The notes under the pieces were generated by a model. It was given only the letters and a program-made list of their open reading frames with translations, was not told where the DNA came from and did no database searches. Positions 26,119-37,955 of a stretch of DNA of 64,000 nt are shown piece after piece; the first letter of the stretch is position 1, and the number at the start of each line of letters is the position of its first letter. Source of the DNA: Linnemannia hyalina. Its lineage: Eukaryota > Mortierellomycota > Mortierellomycetes > Mortierellales > Mortierellaceae. Location: contig JAHRHY010000023.1 of assembly GCA_019671135.1 (NCBI GenBank), positions 372,001 to 436,000 of the forward strand, given 5' to 3'. The position numbers and the translations under genes are program-made.

Positions 26119-27207
26119 TGTTGTTATAGAGTGTGGAGTGTGTAGGTGGTTGTTGGTGATGAGGTGTATGTTATTGAAGTTGCAAGCTGCGGAGGATAGA
26201 AGAAAGTGTTGTTGTAAGTGTAGAGTGTTGAGTGTTGAGTGAGTGGGGGAGAAGAATTAAGAGGGGGAGTAAGTAAGTAAGTAAAATAAGAGCGAAGGAG
26301 GGATGGAGGTGATGTTGGTTGTTGAATAAGAAAAAGAAAAAAAAAAAAAAGAAGAGAAGAGAAGAGAAGGAAGGGAGGAACGTCTTTTTATTTGAAAAAG
26401 AAAAGTGCCTTTGCCAACCAACCAGGCTTCCTCTTGTTCCTTCCTTGTTCTTTTTTTTTTTCTTTGCTGTAGTCTGAGTAGAGCTGCGTGATCCATTAGG
26501 CATCAGCATCAGTGACCAATCACAGCAACAATCAGGAAAAATTTCATTTCTAAAGGCAGACGGGCTGGCGGCAGAATGACGCACTTTAGCCACACATCCA
26601 CAGGTAAAGATGCATCTCACACACAGGCGGACGGACATCCGGGGACAAAAATAAATTTTATTTCAAGCCCTTCTTGTCTCCGGTGGAAGTGGGTGACGGA
26701 TGAGGGGTGAGGGGTCGACAGAGAATTTGGCTTGCTCTCTCTCTCTCTGCTCTGTCCATCATATGGTCCAAAGGGGAGGGAGATGGCCTTTTGGCCCTGG
26801 ATATTGGTGTCATATACAAACACAAGAAAGACCAAGAAACCAAGAACGTATGAAACCAGAGGGAAAACTCATTGACAAATCGACCACCTGCAAGTGACTA
26901 ATCAACCAAGATCGCACATGAAGACAGCTAGTTTATCGTGATTCTCCAACCTTCTTGGGTGGCCCCGTCACCTCGTCAAGTCCCTGGTACCCTCACCGAA
27001 TATGGTTATTATTTTAGACAAACGTCGTCACAAAGCTTTCGGCGTGTTTTTTTCGCTTGACAAACGACGCCGCCATTTTTTCGACTTCTTGTTATTGTTT
27101 GCCTCTGGCAATCAAACACACATCCCCACAAAGGACACTTTCTCGCCATGACCTAGCACACATCTCTCCTCCTTATTTCGCCACCACTACCTAGCAAGAA
27201 CATTCAA
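26119..27207. promoter_or_regulatory. Divergent promoter region between the A20/AN1 gene and PSO2
   Basis: 1.1 kb with purine-rich leader sequence at 26220-26370 (including an A-rich run at 26336-26350), a CT repeat near 26736-26750, and an A/C-rich leader before the PSO2 start. No gene is recognised. Confidence 0.45.
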
Positions 27208-27687
27208 ATGAACAACAACAATACCTCACAGCGGAAACATAACCTCGTAGAAACACACTTGCACCCCACACACACCGCCAACAATAGCAATAACAGCAAT
27301 GACGACACTGATCAGCATCTTGTCAAGAGAACAAGACGCACCTTCTCTCTCAAACGACCCTCCTCGCTCTCACCTTCCCCTACAACCACAACTATCATTT
27401 CTGCCGATACCACACAGCAGCAGCATGCTACAAAACCGACACCAACAACAGCAACAATTGAGCAGAGCCTCGCTGACACAGTCAACCCCTCTTCGAGCAA
27501 CCTCCGCTCTTCGTCTCGCCACCTCCACCTCCTCATTCCTCAACAGGACTCTGCAGCATCATGGAGTCAGTCGGATTCAGAAAGAGAGAGCACCAATAAC
27601 TGCATACTCTCCATTCCAGATTGCGACAGTGAAAAAGAGCGTGCTCTTCAGGAGACTAGCGCCACCACCACCACAACCTCAAAAGCG

Positions 27688-27729
<42 letters not shown>

Positions 27730-30015
27730 GCAACTGCTACGGCAACGCAACCCATTGTTCAACTTCAATGTGTCGCTTCAGAGGAGGAGGATGACTTTGA
27801 GACCCCTTTCGTTCTCCCGACGACGACTACCAGCCCAAACGCAAAGGCTATCCACCATATCAATACGCCACCAACAGCAAATGAACTCGCTGTCCAAGGT
27901 GCTAGAGGTTCTTCAGCTGTAGTAGTCGGTGAGCCAAGCATTGACGCCACCAACATCAATAACGACAACAATCTCCCAGAGGACCCTATGCATGACCCTG
28001 ACTGTGACGAAGATCCGATCGATAACGACGATTTCGAGCTTGACGAGATCCAAGATTGGGATACTTTTGAGGACATCAATCCAACAGCAGCAGCAATACC
28101 AACTGATCCTGTACCAGAGAATGCATGTCCTGTCTGTGGATTAAACTTGTCCGGTCTAGACACTATGGTATACCCCTTTAATGCCACAATGTCATGTCTA
28201 TCCCATACGTCTGGCTATGCCCGACTGTGTGGTTTTTTACTTAGGGTGGTTCTTACAAACCCTTCCTCACAATGCTTGTGTTTTTTATTTTCTGCTGTCA
28301 CTAGACACCAGGTGCACATGTGAATCGATGCCTCGATGGGTCCTTGACGGAGCCGGAACAGCACGCACCAACTACTTCCACGACATCTACGACCGTGGTT
28401 GTTACAAGTAAACCACAAGCGTCAAGAAACCCACTGGCCAACATCATTGGTACGATCCGCACCGCCATCACTAATTTTCCATCCTACCCCCCACAACAAC
28501 CACAACCACAACAACAACCCAGCGGCAACGGCGGCAGCATCAGCATCAAGCATGTAGGTCCGTCTAAACAGCCCAACGGCAAAAAGGCAGGCGGAAATTT
28601 CAAGCCTAAGGCTCCTCGGCCATGCCCCTTTTACAAGAAAATGCCTGGTACGTATTGAGTCAATCCACAAACCTCACCAATAAGCCCTATCGATTTCTGG
28701 ACACTAATCAGCGGAGATCTTATCTTTGTAATCAATAGACACTGGTTTCACGGTGGATGCGTTCTGTTATGGGAAGGTGGAGGGTTGCGACGCCTATTTT
28801 CTCTCTCACTTTCACTCGGATCATTACGGCGGTCTGACATCAACCTGGAACCACGGACCTATTTACTGCTCCAGCATCACTGCCAACCTCGTCATTACTC
28901 GACTCAAGGTCGACGAACAGTACGTCAAGCGTCTCCCTATGTATGAGCCCACAGTCGTCGACGGAGTGACCGTCCGGCTCATGGATGCGAACCACTGCCC
29001 AGGATCGGTCCTCTTTGTCTTTGATCTTCACAACCCGAAACGGCGCTATCTCCATACAGGGGATTTTCGAGCATCACCCGACATGATCATCGACCCCATC
29101 CTTCGCCAACCGCAAAACGTGCCTATCGACATTGTCTATCTCGACACGACCTACAGCAACCCACGGTACACATTTCCACCACAAGACGTCGTCATTCGGG
29201 AGACCGCTCGCCTCATCTGCAACGAAGTTGGAATCCAAACCAACAACCAACCTGCGGATGCTATGGCAGCGGCGCCTATTGTCAAGGTCATCAAGCGGGT
29301 GAACTTGATGGAGAGTTGGCTGAAGAAGGAGACTGGGAACAGTGAGAAGCTGTTGTCAATGTCGGTCAAGTCTTCGCAGATCGTGAAATCCAAGCAAGCA
29401 TGGAAGGAGCCAGCGGAGAAGAACAGGATCGTGATCTGTGTGGGAACGTACTTGATTGGCAAGGAGCGGGTCTTCAAAGCCATCGCCAAGGCCATCAACA
29501 GCAAGGTCTATGTCCAGCCGCACAAGTTGCAGATCCTGCAGTGTTTGGAGGATCCCGAGTTGATGGCCATGCTCACGAGTGATAGGCATGAGGCTCAAGT
29601 CCACTTGCTGCATATGGGGTCGCACATGTCGCCGGAGGCACTACAAGACTACCTGGATTCGCTGGCGCCGACGTTTGTGCGGTTGATTGCTGTCAGACCG
29701 ACAGGGTGGACGTTTACGGGCAACAAAAAATTTACGCCCGCCAACGATAATGGCCCATCATCAACAGAGATGCCTGCACGGCCTCCTACGACTCTCGAAC
29801 TTCGACCTAGCTACACGTCGGCAACGGTCAAGATATACCCTGTTCCGTACTCGGAACATTCGAGCTTCAGTGAACTTGCAGGGTTCTGTCGGTCCCTCAA
29901 TATCCACAAGGTTATTCCTACAGTCGGTGTTGGCAGTGAGCAGGGGCGGCATACCATGAACGAGTGGTTCAAGCGCTGGGAGCAAGAACGGCGGCAGGGT
30001 ATCGGATGGGACTAG
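27208..30015 (+). CDS. PSO2: DNA cross-link repair nuclease Pso2/SNM1 (metallo-beta-lactamase/beta-CASP) with UBZ4 finger
   Basis: Exons 27208-28167, 28305-28647 and 28739-30015 give 859 residues. The N-terminal 300 residues are Thr/Gln/Ser-rich and acidic, with a (ACA)n run at about 27687-27729 encoding poly-Thr. A UBZ4-type finger is split by intron 1: CPVCGLNL at 307-314, then HVNRC with His325 and Cys329. The catalytic domain starts DTGFTVDAFCYG. Motif 2 is HFHSDH (458-463) and DANHCPGS carries His520. Then HTGDFRA, YLDTTYSNPRY, and C-terminal YSEHSSFSEL. Pso2/SNM1A is a 5'-3' exonuclease that digests past DNA interstrand cross-links. UBZ4 recruits it to ubiquitinated PCNA in animals, and the same is inferred here. 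All metal ligands I can place are intact. Confidence 0.95.
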
Positions 30016-30236
30016 TCTTTCAGTTATTTCCTATTTTGCAAGGAAATAAAGATATTGACGTTACTTTTTTATTTGATAACTCATCATCACTCACCATCCT
30101 TACTCTCTTTTCTCTCTCTCTCTCTCTCTTTCACACACACGCATATCATACACGACGCGTCATCACCCCTGTCTTCGATTCAGGCAAGTACCTGCATAGA
30201 TTTTAATTGACAAATGGGCTTTTTCCAATATGCATC

Positions 30237-30504
30237 ACCAATTGACAGACAAAAAAACTCACTAAGATGTATCCATTCGGGCCGCGAGTGCGAAGTTTAC
30301 GTCTTTTTGCAGTATTCTCCATGGGCCCAGGGTGTGGACCTGGGTTTAGTGGGCCGCTGGTTTACATGGGGTTTGTCGAGCTTCTTCAGTTGCCTTATCA
30401 ATTATTAAGGCAAAAGAAGCAATGTCAATTGGGACATAGGCAGAGAGGCTGCATTGTGTCGCCCCGTGATCCTGATGCCGATCAGTAGTATCATGGGTTC
30501 TGCT
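30237..30504 (+). repeat. Copy 1 of a tandemly duplicated ~267-bp unit
   Basis: Starts ACCAATTGACAGAC at 30237 and is repeated 345 bp downstream at 30582. I count three substitutions across about 262 aligned bases. It contains a 73-codon open frame (30267-30488) beginning MYPFGPRVRSL, not recognised as any family. Confidence 0.93.
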
Positions 30505-30581
30505 ACTTGCCCATTTGTTTTCATTCCTATCATTTGTACTGTGCTATGCTTGCGTGAAGTGGAATGGATATCGAACTAAAT

Positions 30582-30849
30582 ACCAATTGACAGACAAAAA
30601 AACTCACTAAGATGTATCCATTCGGGCCGCGAGTGCGAAGTTTACGTCTTTTTGCAGTATTCTCCATGGGCCCAGGGTGTGGACCTGGGTTTAGTGGGCC
30701 GCTGGTTTACATGGGGTTTGTCGAGCTTCTTCAGTTGCCTTATCAATTATTAAGGCAAAAGAAGCAATGTCAATTGGGACATAGGCAGAGAGGCTGCATT
30801 GTGTCGCCCCGAGATCCTGATGACGATCAGTAGTATCAAGGGTTCTGCT
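30582..30849 (+). repeat. Copy 2 of the tandemly duplicated ~267-bp unit
   Basis: Nearly identical to 30237-30504. Two of the three substitutions fall inside the 73-codon frame (30612-30833): CGT to CGA is silent and GCC to GAC changes Ala to Asp. The third lies after the stop. The copies are separated by a 78-bp spacer. The second copy ends about 137 bp before the start codon of the next gene, so it could act as leader or promoter sequence. No terminal inverted repeats are visible. Confidence 0.93.
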
Positions 30850-30903
30850 GCTGTCCATCCATACTTCCAGCAACTTTTTTATGACACTTGATGCATTACA
30901 TAT

Positions 30904-30931
30904 TATCAGTATCAGTATCAGTATCAGTACC
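30904..30931 (+). repeat. Short TATCAG microsatellite
   Basis: Four to five copies of a 6-bp TATCAG unit just upstream of the PD-(D/E)XK-like gene. Confidence 0.8.
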
Positions 30932-30985
30932 TAATTATACATCTCTAAGCGCTCCGTGAATGTTTAGGATTCCAGCGACCCTATA

Positions 30986-33347
30986 ATGCCCAAAGATAGG
31001 CTGGACACTATGCTGGGCAGTGTAGGAGAGCCCTATGAGGACTCTGTTGAGAAGTTTATGGAGACTCACGAGTTGAGGGAGTACAGCGCGTTGTTCGATA
31101 CTCTGTCGAAGAATTGCCAAGAGCTGTTGGGTTCAACTGCTACCATCCTTCCTAGGGGCACGCAGAATTGGCTGGAGGGTTTCGCGGAGAGACTCAAGGT
31201 ACGTATATCACTCTTATTATGAATAGTTTTTGTAGCCTTCAAAATGAAATATTCACTGTTTTACTAGTCTGTTGAGTTTAGACAATGGATGAAGGAATTG
31301 GTAGTAGAGCGGAATACAGACTTAAAGGGCATCCGGCGAATCGTAGCAAGGGATGGGCGTAGACAGGCTCGGGAAACTTTGAAGCAGACAAGCAAAACGT
31401 TTGATCTGGCCACGGAGATCCTTGGCAATTCTACAAGGAGCCATTTGGCTGGTGCCTTCAAACCTGCACCTGCGCCTGCACCTGCGCCTGACGAGAGTGT
31501 TCTTGGTAAGTTGATGCCATTATTTTTTCCACCTGTTTTTGTCACACTTTTCCCCTGATACTCGCGATTTGGCGTTGGTATCTTAATCCAAGCACTAAAT
31601 GTTTTTATTAGGCTCATCAACTGCATTGCCTTCAAGATCTCCGTTGCACCAAGGAGCCCAGTACATCCAGGGTAGCACAGCCGGCCTGACTGTCCCATCA
31701 GCCGTACCGTTGACTGTTGATGACCTTGAAGTCGAGGGCGAATCCACTGTCCAACACACACCTGCAGCAGAACCCTCAGTGCGACCCGATCCATCGGAAC
31801 CGGACAGCCCTTTGATTGAGGAGAACGATGAAATAGCCGAGTTGCGTACCAACCTGGACCGCAGTTCTCATGCCATATGTGAAGTAAGTACCTTTGAACT
31901 TCATTGAACTCTGTCTGGTACTTAATGATACGTATCTATATTTAAATATATCCTTGGTTACGTGTAGTGGAAAGTCAACAACGACTGTGTGGCGTGTCGA
32001 TTTCAGGACTACCAACGAGAATGCATCAATGCACTCAACCAAAAATTGCTCAAGAGGGGCGATGTCGCTGATGTGATGTAAGTAAATAATTGTCTCGTCT
32101 CAAATAAATAGGCCCAGTGTCAATCTTACATGGTAAACGCTTACTTAGTAGCTTGGTGCTTTTTCTTTGATTTCCAGGGCGCTCATTGGCGTGTTTGCAC
32201 CTTTCATTCCAACTCCTCGTATGACGAGTGTATTTGGAAGGATGCTGGACCATCTTCTAACGTCAGTCAAGTTCCCAGCGCCGCACATTGACGATCTTGC
32301 CATCATGAAAGCTGTTAGAGTACGTAAGGTTCTGTAGGGTCTGTTTTTTACCTGTATAATTTATGTACTAATGATTCTCTCTCTTTTTTTTCTGAAAAAA
32401 GCAACGGCTTAATGGTGAGCGAGACGAGGCTTGCGAAACAATTCGATCGCTAGACCGCAAGAAGAGAATCATGTTCGAAACGCTGTAAGTGGCTGCATTG
32501 TAAACTGGGATAAGTTGTTCAGCTGCAAGGCGTGCTTTCATGGAACTAAATATATTTTCTTTATACTTTCAGGATGGAGAAACTCCCAATGAAGAGTGAC
32601 AAGACCATCTCAGAAGGAACATTTGTCACCAACTACGTGTCGCCGCTGCTATATGGGACATTAGCCTTGGACGACGAACGCGTTCAAATATATTTGTACG
32701 TCTAGCCTACATTGCAAGTTTGTCTTTTATTGTTTTTAATTCCTCCCTGATCGTTTACTCTTACTCACTCTTCCTTCACTTATTTCCCTTTCAGCCCAAA
32801 CACAGAGTGCCAGACACAAAAGCAACAAGGTATCAAGGCCGATCGACCAGATATCCTAATTAAGATTCGCGGCCAAGAAGCTGTTTTTGGCGAGGTGACT
32901 GGGCCTGCGCAGGCAGGTCACACTGCCAAGAATGCTTGGGATCTTTTTCGCTTGGCACGTTTTGGCAAGGCATTTTTGGACCATGGAAACAGTGTTGCGC
33001 CACTCCTCCAGATCGTCTATAACAACGGAACCTTCATGTGCCTCACGATCAAGACTCGCGGGATGTTCATTCTTGAAGAGATTGGCTCGTTCGAAGTACC
33101 AACTAAGGTTGCTGCCATTCCAGCCCTTGCTGCAACCATCCCAACACTGCTGGCAGCTCGGGTAAGAGTGTATTCAACTATGATTTATCTGGAATCCTGG
33201 ATACCTGTGATCAAGTTCATTGTGGCTCAACTTTTTCTATTTCTACTCTAGGATGACATACAACAGATCTTGGATGGGAACATGAATACTTTGAAGCGTT
33301 CTTGGGGTTATGGCGACGTCCCTGATGCAAAGAAGCGACTCTCGTAA
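30986..33347 (+). CDS. PD-(D/E)XK nuclease-like protein of unknown function, nine exons
   Basis: Exons 30986-31198, 31268-31505, 31612-31883, 31968-32077, 32178-32319, 32402-32484, 32573-32695, 32795-33161 and 33252-33347 keep frame and give 547 residues. The N-terminal half is helical, followed by an Ala/Pro repeat and a Ser/Pro/Glu-rich linker. The C-terminal domain (about 360-500) resembles fungal PD-(D/E)XK proteins: SEGTF (Glu367), RPDILIKI (Asp413), then VFGEVT (Glu427) where relatives usually have GEVK. The catalytic Lys is thus Thr429. CLTIKTRGMFILEEIGSF follows as the typical last strands. I believe this family is widespread in Mortierella and Glomeromycotina, with no known role. Introns are uniformly short (69-106 nt) and codon use is less C-biased than in the neighbours. 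A tandem duplication lies directly upstream. Gene structure is confident; the fold assignment is moderate. Confidence 0.78.
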
Positions 33348-33709
33348 GCCCTCCGTCCAAGCGATCTAGCATGTGTCAAAATCAGAAGTGGCTCGTCTCG
33401 GTAAAAGTTGTTCGTGCCTCAACTTCCTTGAAAAAAAAATCCATAATAAATGAATGCACCATGAAATACTCGTTTCTTTTCCTCTCGCGACCTTCACGAG
33501 CAACTATGCTACGACTATCCTAATGGAAATCCTTTATTAACAGGATATGACTCTTTTGGGCAAGGCTGAATCAAGAACGCGAATGTGGTCGCTTAGAAGT
33601 TAGACGAAATAAACCACGTGACTAATATTTGACAGGTACAAATAATGCGGCGGTGTTTCGGTTTGCTACTCTTCCTCCTGCATCAACAACTCATTAACAC
33701 AGTATCACC
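33348..33709. other. Intergenic region between the PD-(D/E)XK-like gene and EAF7
   Basis: 362 bp containing the 3' end of the upstream gene and the promoter of EAF7. No gene or clear repeat is seen. Confidence 0.5.
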
Positions 33710-34869
33710 ATGAGTTCAGGAGACGAGCAGGAGATGTCAGGAACAGAGAGCAGCTGGGACGAGTCCATGGAGATGGCTCTCTTCTACGCCGCCATCAAAT
33801 TCAAACCCGTCGGTACGGCCTCTTTTCCATCCATTGGGAACTCTGTTTTCTGGAAGTTGTAAACAAAGGCGACACGACTTATTGGCAAAGCCTTCTGACC
33901 AATACGCCACCATTATCTGCATTTCATGGGGGGAATACGCAACATTATCATTACTAGGCATGCATAAGCACTTCCGGATGGTGAATCTTCACAAGCACTT
34001 CAACAAACATTCACCGACACCTTGTACGATCGCAGAGCTGTGGGAGAAACTTGGGACTATGTATGATCTCCAGACCCTGGACGAACGGGTAAGTCTCCTT
34101 GCTTTTTTTTGCCATTCAAGGACCCCTGATGTTACTCTCACGTCGTAGCATGCATGGGTCGTAAAGGAACAACAACAAAGTTACCCATATGACAAGGAGT
34201 CGATAAGTATAAGCCTAAGAGTCTGCTGCATCAATTAACGTACTAAATAACTCTCCTCCTCTTCCTTAAACACCTATTACATCCAACTTTACAGGAGGAC
34301 TCAGGAATGTTCGCGGACGAGGACGAGGACGAAGAAGAAGACAGTGACGAGGAAGAAGAAAAGGATTTCAGTTTCAAGAACAGCGAGGAGTTTGTATTGC
34401 CACTGCACGATTATGACCATCTGGTCACCGAGGTCGTGGTCAGGGACCCGTCCCCCTCTCCCATGAGGACCACCCGAGCCCATCGTGAGGGGTCGCAGAC
34501 TCCGTCTGTGGCCGATTCTAGTCGTGCCTCTTCACCCGAGGAAGATGACAGTAAGTCGTCGTTTGCATCTTTTATCTTGATTCTTTTTCAACACTGTGGT
34601 TTGGATGTTGTGGCCAGATCGGATAATTAAACGCCAATGCTTTTGATGATTTGGTTAATACGATAATAGTGCCGAGGAAAAAACGGTCGAGGGCGGCAAA
34701 GAAGTCAGATGTAAATGAGACGTCGAGTCCACGGACATCAAGTACGACGACTGCTTCCTCAACAAGGCGTGCAACCCGCGCCAAAGCCGAATCTGCGCCC
34801 GTCACCACTCGCGGTGCGCGCAAAACCGCCAAGAAGGTAACTCAGCGTGAACATGTTCAAAGGAGATAA
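33710..34869 (+). CDS. EAF7: Chromatin modification-related protein Eaf7 (MRGBP family, NuA4 subunit)
   Basis: Exons 33710-33812, 33958-34088, 34295-34550 and 34670-34869 give 229 residues. The conserved module (15-78) reads SWDESMEMALFYAAIKFKP, then GMHKHFRMVNLHKHF and LWEKLGTMYDLQTLDE, matching Eaf7/MRGBP. An acidic stretch (EDEDEEEDSDEEEEK) and a basic Ser/Thr/Arg/Ala tail follow. Eaf7 binds Eaf3/MRG15 and is part of the NuA4 histone acetyltransferase; in yeast it also forms the TINTIN module with Eaf3 and Eaf5. The C-terminus is slightly uncertain: GTAACT at about 34836 could be a donor, but reading through reaches a stop within 12 codons. Confidence 0.92.
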
Positions 34870-35440
34870 ACTGGAAAAGTGTGAGATACCAATAGTCTAC
34901 AACAGGATGTGGAGTATAGACTGACATAACGTGCTCTTCTTCATTGTCGTTTAAACTTGTTAGTGAAGGAGTCATAGGAGGACCGAACAGGACATTGGAC
35001 AGAATGTGCTCTGGACAAAAAGAATAAAAACCATGTATCATAGCAAACACACTCAACTCGGCGGGACGGATGCTGCCACCCTTAATTTGCACCACCCTTT
35101 TTTTGACTATCTGTCAACCCCTTTGCCAACTCCTAGTTTTTTTTGCGTCTAGGTCCTTGAAGGAAAAGGGAATGAAATAAGAGAATGTTTTCTCATAGGG
35201 TTAGGGGCGAACAATTGACAAAGGAACGCTTAACAGCAAAACTTTCTCCACCCCCCAAAATTCAGGGATGAAAAATGTTCAACCAATTCTCCTCAACTCA
35301 GGACTACATGAAAGGTGGACAGTGCTATTATTCCTTCGCGAATTCCTCACCTTTTTTTTCCCCTTCCACCTTCATTTCCCTCTCTTCAGCACCACCACCA
35401 CCACCACCTACCCTTTGACATAGCAAGAAGAACGAGAAAG
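34870..35440. promoter_or_regulatory. Promoter region of the PDI gene
   Basis: 571 bp between EAF7 and PDI. A telomere-like TAGGGTTAGGGG sits at about 35197-35208, some 235 bp before the PDI start, and may be a telobox-type factor site. CAC trinucleotide repeats lie just before the leader (about 35391-35408). No gene is seen. Confidence 0.4.
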
Positions 35441-37247
35441 ATGCTGAGAAAGTCAATCGTCCTGAGCGCTGTCGCCGTCCTCCTGTCCCTCGCCGCGTCT
35501 GTCGTCCTTGCTGACGGATATGTCCATGCCCTCACTTCCGAAACCTTCGACTCCGTAAGGATGATGGCTTTATAAAAACCCTGTTCGCCTTTTTTCTATC
35601 GTACTGTTTTTTTTTTCGATCATGACAAACTAAAACGAGACATTTTTTGCTATGGGTTAATGGATAAATAGACTTTGGGGAGCAAGCCGGCGTTGGTAGA
35701 GTTTTATGCACCTTGGTGCGGATACTGCAAGGTAATCCAAGAAGGAAATCAGCAAAAAAAAACCATGGAACTGGAGTGACAACAACAAGGATACTTCATT
35801 CTACAATGGATGGGGACCATGCTGACCTTTTCGTTTGCTTTCTCTTTTTCTCAATGTGAATAGAACCTCGAGCCCGTAAGCCTACCAGCATTGACATGCC
35901 TTGGTCATTTTTGTTTGCATCCCTTGTACTGCCTTTCGACCCTCCGACCCCACCCCTCCCCCCGCTCCTTCTCACTATATACTCAACCCCCCTCACTACC
36001 CTTGAATTAGATCTACGCACAACTCGGAGAAGCATTCAGCACCAAGAAGGACAAGTTCCTAATCGCAAAAGCTGACGCCGACTCTGAACGCACTCTCGCC
36101 TCCCGCTTTGGGATCCGAGGCTACCCCACCATCAAATGGTTCCCCCAAGGCATCGACGCCGTCGCCGAAGAATACACTGGTGGTCGGGACCTTGAGAGTT
36201 TGACAGAGTTTGTGACGAAAAAGACGGGGGTGAAGGGAGTGGTGAAGAAGGTTGTGAGTGCTGTGGTGGTTGTGACAGATCGGGATTTTGAAGAAAAAGT
36301 TTTGAAGAGTGGGAAGAATGTGTTGGTGGAGTTTTATGCGCCTTGGTGTGGGTATTGCAAGAACCTTGGTAAGGTAGCTTTGTTTTGGTTTTTTTTTGTT
36401 TTGTGTATGCTTTTTGCCTTTTTTTTTTTTTTTTTTTTTTCTTTGCGTTAGTTGCATGGAATGGTTTGTTTGTTCGCATATTTAACTTTTTTTCGACCTC
36501 TCGTCGTTCGGTGTAACATAGCTCCCACTTATGAGAAGCTGGCGGCCGACTTTGCAAATGAGAAAGACGTAAGGTTTTTGTTGTCTTCCCTCTTCCCATA
36601 TCTCCTCCCTTCCTTTCCCACGGGGTCACTCACCAATCCCCCCCTCCACCTCTTCCCTCCTCCTTCTGCCCTTCCCACACCAATAGGTCGTGGTGGCAAA
36701 AGTAGACGCAACAGTCGAACAATCCGTTGCCTCAAAATACGGCGTAACAAGCTACCCAACCCTCAAATACTTTCCTTCCAACAGTCCCTCCAGCCCCATC
36801 GAATACTATGGCGGCCGGTCCGAAAAAGAACTAGTCTCCTTCCTCAACAAGCACGCCGGCACCGCCCGCGCCTCTGGCGGAAAACTCCTCCGCACTGCCG
36901 GACGAATCCCAGCCCTTGACACCATCGCCTCCCAATTCGCACTGTCGTCCTCCCCCGAGGAGAAGAAGACCTTGATGGAAATGGGTAAGAAAGCCGCGAA
37001 TGAGAGTGGGGACAAGAATGCGAAGCATTATTTGAGGGTGTTTGAGAAGAAGGCTGGGGAGGCGGACGAGTTTATTGTGGCTGAGAGGAAGTGGTTGGAG
37101 AAGATTATGGACGAGGGGAAGGTTTCGCCGATCAAGTTGGATGAGTTTGCGGTTCGTTATAATATCATCTCTGCCTTTGCTGCTCCCGCTCCTCCCGTCC
37201 AAGCTGCCGCTGAGCAAGTTGACGACCTCGAACGCGACGAGTTGTAA
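35441..37247 (+). CDS. Protein disulfide isomerase with two CGYC thioredoxin domains and ERp29-type C-terminus
   Basis: Exons 35441-35554, 35672-35731, 35864-35875, 36011-36368, 36522-36568 and 36687-37247 give 383 residues. A signal peptide covers about 1-25. Thioredoxin domain 1 carries FYAPWCGYCK (Cys54/Cys57) and domain 2 the same motif (Cys175/Cys178). A helical ERp29c-like domain spans about 285-365. The protein ends RDEL, a variant ER retention signal. This is the PDI-D/PDIA6-like layout; it catalyses disulfide formation and exchange in the ER. The third exon is only 12 nt (Asn-Leu-Glu-Pro). Both active sites are CGYC rather than the common CGHC, which should shift the redox potential. 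Start and end are well supported. Confidence 0.95.
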
Positions 37248-37955
37248 ACCAATCCGAAAAAAAAAAGTCAGACGCCTCTGCTATAAAAAAACGCGACCGC
37301 CCCAAAGTCAGACCTCGTTCTCCAAGTTCATAGTGATACTCCTTCCACCTTCAAGATCATAGTATTACTCCTTCATCCTCCAAGATTATAGCGTCTATTC
37401 CTTCCACCTTCCAGAAACGCTACAACGCTGCCGTTCCAATGATACCTACCCATGGTACTGCACAAAACATTATATTTTTCCGCCTGGGTTTGATGATAAA
37501 AACAAAAACTGCATTCAAAGGTTTTCTTTTCTTTCTTTCTTATGCATGTGTTCCGCCTGTGACAATCTCTCCGACTGTGTTCCGCCTGTGTTCCTCTCTA
37601 CTAGACGTTCCTTCCATGTCAGACAAATACCATCATGCCTTCCGTGTCAAATACCATCATCAATCCTCTGTGTGTCTCTCTCTCTCGACTCAAATATCTC
37701 TGACTCCCTGTGTGTTTCCGTGTGTTCGTTCGCTCGTTCGTTCGTTCGCTCGTACATATGTGTCCTCAAATTGTGCCTGTGATGTCCGTTCCGTTACGGG
37801 AGTAAACTCGAAAAAAGGTATGCTCTTGATCCTGAACCAAAATAAAATTCCCTGCTCCATATCAAGCCTTCGGATGGGAATGATGTTCCGTAATGTCCGG
37901 TAGTTCCGCTCCAGTTTCAAGATACAAATCCTCCTTGTAAATCACCATGCACCAT
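37248..37955. other. Convergent region between PDI and the FUS-like gene
   Basis: 708 bp of 3' sequence with decayed short tandem repeats and a TTCG/CTCG microsatellite at about 37723-37752. No gene is recognised. Confidence 0.5.
37321..37408. repeat. Degenerate 29-30 bp tandem repeat, three copies
   Basis: Three units of the form TYCAAG-WTATAG-TACTCCTTCCACC in a row at 37321-37349, 37350-37378 and 37379-37408. They lie in the 3' region of the PDI gene and differ at several positions each. Confidence 0.7.
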
